Both the position numbers and the translations under genes were made by a program. From an uncultured Prevotella sp. (GTDB lineage: Bacteria; Bacteroidota; Bacteroidia; Bacteroidales; Bacteroidaceae), in contig USSF01000083.1 in NCBI GenBank assembly GCA_900557405.1, forward strand, positions 1-7,140: a stretch of 7,140 nucleotides of DNA, in the 5' to 3' direction. The notes beneath the pieces were generated by a model, which was not told the origin of the DNA, ran no database searches, and worked only from the letters and a program-made list of their open reading frames with translations. Shown in pieces: positions 1 to 6,200 of this stretch. Every line of letters starts with the position of its first letter. The first letter of the stretch is position 1.

Positions 1-11
1 GTTTATCCAAA

Positions 12-134
12 TTAGCTGTTCGCTATCCTAATAGGTTTTCGGACAGCCTCCCCCACAAGAAGGAGCACCGTTAGCATCACGAGTCTGCATGCGAACCCAA
101 GAGAAAGCTTACGGAAAATTTTCATAGTTTTCAT
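12..134 (-). CDS. doubtful 40-residue ORF with one hydrophobic stretch
   Basis: A short open frame starts with ATG at 134 (alternative ATG at 125) and ends with TAA at 12-14. It encodes about 40 residues: a basic N-terminus (MKTMKIFRKLSLG), a hydrophobic stretch around residues 18-28, and a basic tail. This could be a short membrane peptide, a decayed signal peptide, or the start of a gene broken by an early stop. I do not recognise it. It lies in the same direction as, and 90 bases downstream of, the 82-codon gene. There is no clear ribosome binding site or TAnnTTTG box. It is recorded because it is the only reasonable minus-strand frame between 1 and 224. Confidence 0.2.
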   Translation of the reverse strand: MKTMKIFRKLSLGFACRLVMLTVLLLVGEAVRKPIRIANS

Positions 135-207
135 AATAGTATTGCAGTTTATGTTTATGATTATTATTTATTACAGTTATTCTTTGCTATAGAGAATCAG
201 ATGACTC

Positions 208-222
208 TTGCAACTGTTGCAA
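208..222. repeat. 15-bp dyad TTGCAAC-T-GTTGCAA
   Basis: Two perfect 7-base arms (208-214 and 216-222) flank a single central base. The dyad sits 2 bases beyond the stop codon of the small membrane protein and 74 bases upstream of the doubtful ORF start at 134. The symmetry and size suit a dimeric regulator site, and it could also be part of a weak transcript-end hairpin. No T-run follows it on the minus strand, so a rho-independent terminator is unlikely. No binding protein can be named from sequence alone. Confidence 0.35.
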
Positions 223-224
223 AT

Positions 225-473
225 TTATGCCAACAGGCAAACCACCAGTCCTGTTACCACCACGAAGACGAAGCCAAGGAAGAGCCATATATAAAACCGC
301 TCCCTACGGGCGAAATCAGACATTGAGAACCGCTCACTGGGATGGTCATCGAGATATGTACAGTAGTTGTGCACCATGACATACCCCGTAACGGCAGCGG
401 CAATGATGATGAACAGGATAACGGAAAATGCCGTCAGTTCATCACTCGAGAAAGTTGACGTGAATTTTTCCAT
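225..473 (-). CDS. small two-helix membrane protein of unknown function
   Basis: The 82-residue product is complete, from ATG at 473 to TAA at 225-227. It has two hydrophobic segments suited to membrane helices, at about residues 13-35 (rich in I, A, V) and 60-82 (rich in F, V, L). The roughly 25-residue hydrophilic loop between them carries acidic residues (DDHPSE) and then a basic patch (ARRER) just before the second helix. The second helix runs to the C-terminus, so both ends probably lie on the same side of the membrane. There is no catalytic motif, signal peptidase site or lipobox, and I do not recognise the family. A TAnnTTTG box at 522-529 lies at a sensible distance upstream. The opposing plus-strand frame at 367-579 is not convincing, which leaves this frame as the likely gene. 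It appears to be transcribed separately from the DUF2723 cluster. Confidence 0.65.
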   Translation of the reverse strand: MEKFTSTFSSDELTAFSVILFIIIAAAVTGYVMVHNYCTYLDDHPSERFSMSDFARRERFYIWLFLGFVFVVVTGLVVCLLA

Positions 474-506
474 GCCACAAATTTATGAACATTCCAAGAA
501 AAAAGA

Positions 507-597
507 TGTAGCTTTTACCCGCAAAAGTATAGCTTTCGTGTTGTTTAGGTGTAGCTTTCGTGGGGAAAGTTACATGTAATGAGGGAAAGCTACACCT
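507..597. repeat. cluster of TAGCTTT-core short repeats in both orientations
   Basis: Related units occur forward at 507-516 (TGTAGCTTTT), 528-540 (TATAGCTTTCGTG) and 550-565 (TGTAGCTTTCGTGGGG). They occur inverted at 562-574 (GGGGAAAGTTACA) and 583-597 (GGGAAAGCTACACCT). Spacing is irregular and the units are 10-16 bases, so this is not a CRISPR array. Opposed units pair into the hairpin at 547-597. Units of a similar style with a GCATAGCTT core recur at 698-750. The pattern resembles families of short intergenic palindromes; whether it recurs elsewhere in the genome cannot be seen here. Confidence 0.7.
522..529 (-). promoter_or_regulatory. candidate -7 box (TACTTTTG) for the 82-codon gene
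   Basis: On the minus strand the sequence reads TACTTTTG, an exact match to the Bacteroidetes -7 consensus TAnnTTTG. It would give a leader of roughly 40 bases before the ATG at 473. No TTTG -33 element is visible 19-21 bases upstream, so the match is partial. The box lies between two TAGCTTT repeat units, so repeat insertion may have reshaped this promoter. A second match, TAAATTTG at 478-485, would leave only a few bases of leader and is less likely. Confidence 0.4.
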
Positions 598-604
598 TTT
601 TTTT
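547..604 (+). terminator. rho-independent-like hairpin with an eight-T tail
   Basis: AGGTGTAGCTTTC at 547-559 pairs perfectly with GAAAGCTACACCT at 585-597, giving a 13-bp stem with a 25-base loop, followed by eight T residues (597-604). This is terminator architecture on the plus strand, yet no plus-strand gene lies upstream in the window. Its arms are repeat units of the surrounding cluster, so it may be a by-product of the repeat family. It could also shield the small membrane gene from antisense transcription. Confidence 0.5.
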
Positions 605-649
605 GCCCTATCCTTTTAATTCACCAGATATTTTAAGAGAAATACGACT

Positions 650-826
650 TTTAGAACACTTTTCTCAGAACCCCTTATTTTACAAGCTTTTCAGCCGAGC
701 TATGCTTTTCGGGGAGCAAAGCATAGCTTCTCTCCCGAAAAAGCATAGCTTCTTGCCAAAAGAAGCATTGCTTGACTCTCGTGGTATATGTTTTCTTTAC
801 AAAATAAAGAGAAAAAATGTTCTAAA
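650..826. repeat. 177-base segment bounded by inverted arms, MITE-like or structured 3' UTR
   Basis: The ends are TTTAGAACA (650-658) and its exact complement TGTTCTAAA (818-826). The match extends inward: TTTAGAACACTTTTCTC on the left against TTTAGAACATTTTTTCTC (reverse complement of the right), with one mismatch and one extra base. A similar TTATTTT-containing stretch follows in each arm after an 8-base insertion on the left. Inside lie the GCATAGCTT palindromes. Terminal inverted repeats around a short non-coding core suit a small non-autonomous element. The alternative is a long folded RNA at the 3' end of the regulator transcript. No convincing target duplication is seen. Confidence 0.45.
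698..750. repeat. nested GCATAGCTT palindromes with competing hairpins
   Basis: AGCTATGCTTT (698-708) pairs perfectly with AAAGCATAGCT (718-728) across a 9-base loop, an 11-bp stem. The same left arm can instead pair with 734-750 (CCCGAAAAAGCATAGCT) over a longer stem with one bulge that also includes CGGG/CCCG. The two structures are mutually exclusive. A degenerate further unit (AAGCATTGCTT) occurs at 763-773. On the minus strand this region follows the regulator frame by about 110 bases and could end or stabilise its message, though no strong T-run follows. Confidence 0.6.
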
Positions 827-859
827 CTCCTTATTGGTTAAAACCATTCAAAAAAATTA

Positions 860-2029
860 CTACTTCTGTTCTTCACGCCATGCAGTAGGTGTGCATCCCA
901 ACTTTGCCTTGAAGATGCGGTAAAGCTGTGTGCGGGCAGAGAAGCCACACTCGGCAGAGATAACATCATTGCTGTAGTCCGGAAAATTCTTCATCATCTC
1001 CTTGGCGGCATTAAAGCGGATATCGCTGAGCCATACCCGGAAGGTGGAACCTAAGCACTGGTCGAAATAACGGGTCAGCTCATTCTACGATATATGCAGG
1101 GAGCAGGAGAGCGAGAGCATATTTACGCCACTGTCTTTATAACCTTGCTCCTTGCACCACTTGTCGAGCAACTTGCCTATCTGTTCGCAGCGTTCGGCAG
1201 AAAGAGAGGTTGGCTGACCCTCGGTAGAGACGCCATTGCTTGCTGAAGACGACTCCGAGTCTGTCTGTTCCTCTGATTTATTGGCTAAATCCATTTCCGG
1301 TGTTTCAGCCATACTTTCTGTATCCATATCCAAGAGTTCTTCTGTAGGAACATAGCTGCTGCCGAGCGAGATGAACGTAACATTGAAGAACAACAACGCC
1401 AAGAGCACCACAGGACCTATAATATATAATAAGGTGGTGGAGAGGATTGCTGCCGGCATGAAGAGCACCGTGGAACCGAGGATAAAGAGACTCGCACGTG
1501 AATAGCGCACGTAGGGCAGCATGTCGGAAGCCGTTAGCGTTTCGAGCATCTTGCGGCGCTTCGTCATCTCCCGGATGTTTGCTGCTACAAAATATACCAT
1601 GCTTATGCTATAGAAGAAAAGCATGACATACAGCCATATACCGATGTGCAGGTTGCCGGAACGCCAATATCCAAAGGCAAACGCCATAAGGATTGCTGCA
1701 TACAACAGGCTGCTGACCGTATTTATACCACGGCGGCGGTTGTGTGTTGCCTCTACATTATATATAGCCTTGGATATTAGAGTGAAGCAAGGGGTATACA
1801 CAAGCATGTTTACCACTGCTCCCGTATCGTCGCCCGATGCCCGCAGTCCTAAACGCATCTGCAACAGATACTGCACGGCAAAACCAATGAAGGCAAAGAA
1901 CAGCATCCAGCGCGAACGCTCGTAGCGCTTGTTCTTCCATTTTGCATGAATACTGCTCAGCCCGATAAAGGCGGCATTGACAAGCATGAAAATGAAACAG
2001 GCAAACTGAAGTAGGAACAAGGAATTCAT
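860..2029 (-). pseudogene. membrane-anchored AraC-family regulator interrupted by an in-frame TAG
   Basis: The frame starts with ATG at 2029 (MNSLFLLQF) and reads 314 residues to TAG at 1085-1087. It then continues open for 74 residues to a tandem TAG-TAA at 857-862. The N-terminal half has six or seven membrane helices (about 4-25, 41-60, 70-90, 103-121, 128-149, 179-198, 200-222). An acidic Ser/Glu-rich linker (about 229-275) and the AraC DNA-binding domain (about 280-389) follow. The stop falls between LSLSCSLHIS and NELTRYFDQ, at the start of the first recognition helix. Beyond it the second helix-turn-helix is intact (ISAECGFSARTQLYRIFKAKLGCTP). The truncated product should not bind DNA normally. 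A single C-to-T change from CAG would explain the stop. A longer start at 2164 runs into the preceding gene and is rejected. The gene follows the 172-residue gene by 32 bases and is probably co-transcribed with it. Confidence 0.85.
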
Positions 2030-2061
2030 TGCTATTTTTTTAGAAAAAAAACTTTGGTTCT

Positions 2062-2580
2062 TTACTTTTCTTTTATGCTCTTCCCCTTCTCGTATGCCTT
2101 GTTGGCAATCCGGTTGATGATGGCTTCGGCATTGTCCTGCGCCATCTCTCCTATCGAACTGCAACGGCTGTACTGCGAAGCCTGTTCAGGAGTGGCTGAG
2201 AATATTCCGCAAAGCAACAGCTCCATGTTGCGCTTATACTCGCTCACCATAGTAGAATAGAATTCATCGCCACGACATGCAAAGCGCATCAGTTCCATAG
2301 CAGAAACATTGCCGCCGGACATGAATTTCTTCAGCTCTTCTTCCACCTCTTCCTCAAGATAGTTCATACGGGAGAAGGCATAAAATGCCTCTTCGTTGAA
2401 AGTCTGAGAGTATTTCTCGAAATGTTTGACAACAAACTGCTTCACGCTCTTCGGCTCATACACGCTCATATCATTGGGGTCATCGGCGTATGCCTCTATG
2501 ATGCCCAAAGTGAAATACTTAAAAAAAGTGCGCACCACGGCGGCGAGCACTTTGTCTTTTTCTATCTTTTCCATAATCAT
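2062..2580 (-). CDS. conserved-looking hypothetical protein, soluble and helical
   Basis: The 172-residue product starts with ATG at 2580 and ends with TAA at 2062-2064; a second in-frame ATG (residue 3, MEKIEKDK) is an equally plausible start. It has no signal peptide or clear membrane helix, so it is probably cytoplasmic. It looks mainly helical, with an aromatic N-terminal segment (VVRTFFKYFTLGIIEAY, about 15-31), a strongly acidic helix (LEEEVEEELKKF, about 75-86) and a lysine-rich C-terminus. I recognise no enzyme motif or named domain. Its start overlaps the deacetylase stop as ATGA, which suggests translational coupling, and the regulator begins 32 bases after its stop. Position suggests a partner of the deacetylase or the regulator, but its function is unknown. 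Confidence 0.85.
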   Translation of the reverse strand: MIMEKIEKDKVLAAVVRTFFKYFTLGIIEAYADDPNDMSVYEPKSVKQFVVKHFEKYSQTFNEEAFYAFSRMNYLEEEVEEELKKFMSGGNVSAMELMRFACRGDEFYSTMVSEYKRNMELLLCGIFSATPEQASQYSRCSSIGEMAQDNAEAIINRIANKAYEKGKSIKEK

Positions 2581-3188
2581 TCGAATGTCTTGAATTCATA
2601 CCCCTCAGCCTTCAGCCACCTCAACGCTTCGGGCAGGGCGTAATGAAGCTTGTCGATGCTCTTCAACGAATCGTGGAACGTGATTATCGACCCGTTGCGC
2701 GCGTATCGCTTCACGTTGTTCACTACGTCGTCAGCCGTCATCCACTTACTGTAGTCGCGCGTCACAAGGTCCCACATCACGATGCGGTATTTCCTGCCTA
2801 TCCAGAAATACTGTTCCCATCTCATCCAGCCGTGGGGCGGACGGAACAGATGGCTCTTTATCAATTCGTTCGCCTTCTCCACATTCGCACTGTATGCCTT
2901 GGTCGAATGTTTGAATCCTCCCCAGTGGTTGAACGTGTGGTTGCCCACCTGATGCCCTGCTTCAACAATCTGCTTATAGAGTTCGGGATGCTTCCTCACA
3001 TTGTCGCCCACCATGAAGAATGTGGCGTGTATGTTGAATTCCGCTAAAGTCTTGAGGATAAAGGGAGTTGCCTCTGGGATAGGACCGTCGTCGAAGGTGA
3101 GGTAAACCGCCTTCTCCTTCTTGTCCATTCTCCATGTGGCCCTGGGATAAAGCCAGCGCAGCCACATTGCGGGTTGCTCTATTATCAT
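2577..3188 (-). CDS. polysaccharide deacetylase, NodB-homology (CE4) type
   Basis: This 203-residue protein carries the NodB-homology motifs in order. TFDDGP at 31-36 has the putative catalytic base D33 and metal ligand D34. GNHTFNH at 82-88 has metal ligands H84 and H88. RPPHG at 116-120, MWDLVTRDY at 138-146 and ITFHDS at 169-174 (H172) follow. The full set predicts an active metal-dependent enzyme that removes acyl groups, usually acetyl from N-acetylated sugars; the actual glycan is unknown. The length is that of a bare catalytic domain. No signal peptide is visible, since the N-terminus (MIIEQPAMWLRWLYP) is short and not a clear membrane segment, so its compartment is uncertain. The start at 3188 leaves 96 bases after the DUF2723 stop, and its stop overlaps the next gene by 4 bases. 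It resembles a deacetylase family I recall from Bacteroides and Prevotella. Confidence 0.93.
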   Translation of the reverse strand: MIIEQPAMWLRWLYPRATWRMDKKEKAVYLTFDDGPIPEATPFILKTLAEFNIHATFFMVGDNVRKHPELYKQIVEAGHQVGNHTFNHWGGFKHSTKAYSANVEKANELIKSHLFRPPHGWMRWEQYFWIGRKYRIVMWDLVTRDYSKWMTADDVVNNVKRYARNGSIITFHDSLKSIDKLHYALPEALRWLKAEGYEFKTFE

Positions 3189-3284
3189 ATATTATTCGTT
3201 CGTATGAAAGAGGTTTATCCGAACGAAGTCCGGCAGCACCATGACTCTGCATGATGCGCCAGACTTCATTCCGTTATTGCCTTT

Positions 3285-6200
3285 TTACTGTAAGGGTTGT
3301 CCGCCCTTCGCTTCATAAATTCTCATATAGTTGGAAAGGCTGCGCTGCAAGGCCTTTGCCATGCCTGGGTCAAAGAGTGCAGCAGACTCCGATGCCTTGT
3401 TGAGCACGTAGAACTGGAGCATTATCTCCTGCTGCGACATGAGGAAGCGGTTGGTATCGAGCTTCAGATACCAGTCGATATACTGCTTTGCCTTCTTCGT
3501 CACGGCGTTGAGCATATACTTTGCCTTCGCCTTGTTGCCTACAAGGGCGTATGCCTCAGCATAGTCGAGACCACCGCTCATGAAGTTCACCGGCACATTG
3601 TATTCCGGTATCATCTTGTCGGCATAGGCAAGCACCTGCTTGGCCTTGGCCGTCTTTCCTTCGAGCACGAGATGCATGGCAAGTGTGGCCATCAGCTTGC
3701 GGTGGGTATAACACATCCTCATCACCGTCTCGTCGAGATAGAGGCCCGGTTTGCTGAGTCCGCCGAACTTGAAGCGTTTCATCACGTTGTTGTAGACCTT
3801 CTCCGTATCGAAATTCTTCGCTCCGCTCTTGTTCGTGGTGAACGGCGAGATACGGTTGGCGAGTCCCTCCTGTATGAAGTTGTCTCCCAGATTCATGTAA
3901 TTCTCCGCACCCACGGTGGTTGCCACGTATATCGGGCGCACCCAGTTGCTCTGTGCGATGAGCTCGAGCATCATCAGGTCGCTCTTGTAGAGAGCTCTCT
4001 TGCCCTTCAGCGAGATTACCATCTTATCCGGAATAGTGTCCGAAGCCATCATCATGCCGCTCTTCTTCACAGCCTCCTTGTCGATTGTCATATAGAGGGT
4101 GTCCGTAGGGATGATATGGGTCTCGGCATCCTTGCTGCGCACCCAATACTTCAGTATGTTCTTCAGTTCAAACGGATTCTCGCCCCACTGGGCCTTTGCC
4201 TGTTCCGGATGCTCGGCATAGAGCTTCTGCACCTCAGCCTTCAGCTCCGGATGCACCTCCACGTATTCGTTGGTACCCGAACAGTAGTCGAGTCGCGGCC
4301 AAGTGATAGGCAGCGAAGGCGAATCGTATGCCGGACGCACCATCTGGTCGATATACCAGTCGGTCTGCAGATAAGACAGGTTGCAGACGCGGGCGTCGGT
4401 TCTGATGCCCTCCGTATCCTGGTCATACCAGAGCGGGAAGGTGTCATTGTCTCCGTTGGTGAAGATTATTGGGTTGCCCTTGTCCTGCAAGGACATCAGA
4501 TAGTTCTGTCCGAAATCGCGGCAGGTGTAGCGTCCGCTGCGGTCGTGGTCGTCCCAGGTCTGGCTTGCCATCTGTATCGGCACGAGCAGACAGACAACCG
4601 AAACGATTGCCGTAACGGCAGTGCTCTCCACCTTGAACTTCCTCTTAAGCAAGTCGAGGATGGCAGCTACTCCCATACCACACCATATAGCAAAGGCATA
4701 GAACGAACCGGCATAAGCATAATCACGCTCACGCGGCTGCATCGGCGTCTGGTTGAGGTAAATCACGATGGCAAGACCTGTCATGAAGAAGAGGAAGAAC
4801 ACCACCCAGAACTGCTGGGTTCCCTTCTCTCCCCTGGCCAGTCCCTGCCAGAACAGACCGAGCAGTCCGAGCAGAAGCGGCAGACAGTAGAACACGTTGT
4901 GCCCCTTGTTCGTCTTCAGGTCATCAGGCAGCTGGCTCTGGTCGCCGAGGCGCAGGTTGTCAAGGAACGGAATACCCGAAATCCAGTTGCCATGCTCCAG
5001 CTCACCGTTGCCCTGCAGATCGTTCTGCCTTCCGGCAAAGTTCCACATGAAATAGCGCCAATACATGAAGTTGCACTGATAAGACAGGAAGAACCTGATA
5101 TTGTCAATCTGCGAAGGCATCTTCACCTGGACCATCTCGCCACAGCGGTCGTAGTCCACCATATGACCGTCCACTCCGCCCATCCAACTCTCGTAGGCAT
5201 CAGCATGTGAAGAGTCATACATACGCGGGAACAGCATATTCTGCGCATACTTGTATTTATCCTTTGTGCTCACGATGAAGTATGAATCCTTCTCATCCTT
5301 CGAAGCCTTCTCCTTACGCTGGTATACGGGAGCTCCCGTAGACTTGGCCGGCACGCAGTAGTCGCCGTCGCGGTCGAAAGCCACCTGCGATGTATATGCC
5401 TGCCCGTAGAACAGAGGACGGTCGCCATACTGGTCGCGGCTCAGATAGCTGCCCAGCGTAAAGATATCCTCTGGGGAGTTCTGGTCCATCGGCGGATTCG
5501 CCGTGGAACGGATCACGATAACCGTATATGTGGAATATCCTATCATCAGCATCAGCATCGAGAGCAGCATAGTGTTCTTGATACGCGCGCTGACGATAGG
5601 CTTGCCTGCCTTCTTCAGCTTGAGCAGATAGAAGAGCACCGCCATAACGACTACGCCGATAAAGAACGCCGACCATCCGAAGCCGTAGAACGGAATACCC
5701 AACATGCCCACAGAAAGCACGAACGAAAGGTTTCCGCGCATAGGGCTCTTGTCGGTATAGCTCTCGTATATGGCCCATATCACGGTGGCTATCAGCAGGA
5801 TGATATAAATAATGACACCGGTATTGAACTGGAATCCGAGCGTATTCACAAAGAACAGCTCAAACCATCCGCCCACCTTGATGATGCCCGGCACCACACC
5901 ATAAAGGATGGCAGCCACAAGGGCAAACGACACCATAAGTGCCACGAGAGCACCCTTGGCATTGGCATTGGGGAACTTGCGGAAATAGAACACAAGCACG
6001 ATTGCCGGAACGCAGAGCAGGTTCAGCAGATGGACACCGATACTCAAGCCCGTCATATACGTGATGAGCACGAGCCAGCGGTCACTGTGGGGCTCGTCGG
6101 CATGGTCTTCCCATTTCAGGATGAGCCAGAAGACAATAGCCGTGAAAGCTGACGAATAGGCATAAACCTCACCCTCGACGGCACTGAACCAGAATGTATC

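Larger units (their letters stand above)
474..859. other. 386-base gene-free spacer made largely of repeats
   Basis: No convincing gene lies between the start of the small membrane protein (473) and the tandem stop that ends the regulator frame (860). The DNA is AT-rich and holds two repeat clusters: a TAGCTTT-core group at 507-597, ending in a terminator-like hairpin, and a palindrome group at 650-826 bounded by inverted arms. A plus-strand frame at 579-923 crosses the second cluster and runs antisense into the regulator, and its composition looks like translated repeat. The spacer carries the 3' end of the regulator transcript and the promoter of the small membrane gene. Confidence 0.7.

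Noticed and set aside
367..579. Plus-strand frame of 70 codons
   Set aside because: It is antisense to the small membrane protein and continues into repeat DNA; the minus-strand frame has two clean membrane helices and a candidate promoter.
507..773. CRISPR array
   Set aside because: Units are short, in mixed orientation and irregularly spaced, with no uniform spacers and no cas genes.
647..828. Target-site duplication (ACT) flanking the inverted arms
   Set aside because: Only three bases match and one placement overlaps the arm itself, so it is no better than chance.
579..923. Plus-strand frame of 114 codons in the repeat spacer
   Set aside because: It starts inside the hairpin at 547-604, crosses the palindromic repeats and ends antisense to the conserved AraC C-terminus. 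Nothing in it looks like a protein under selection.
2030..2164. N-terminal extension of the AraC regulator from ATG at 2164
   Set aside because: The extra 45 residues overlap the 172-residue gene in another frame and span the homopolymer runs. ATG at 2029 begins directly at the first membrane helix and leaves a normal 32-base gap.
2643..3047. Plus-strand frame of 134 codons
   Set aside because: It lies antisense to the deacetylase, whose complete motif set fixes the coding strand.
3297..5210. Long plus-strand open frame of 637 codons
   Set aside because: It lies entirely opposite the DUF2723 gene, is rich in His, Leu, Arg and Val as antisense frames of such genes tend to be, and shows no domain.
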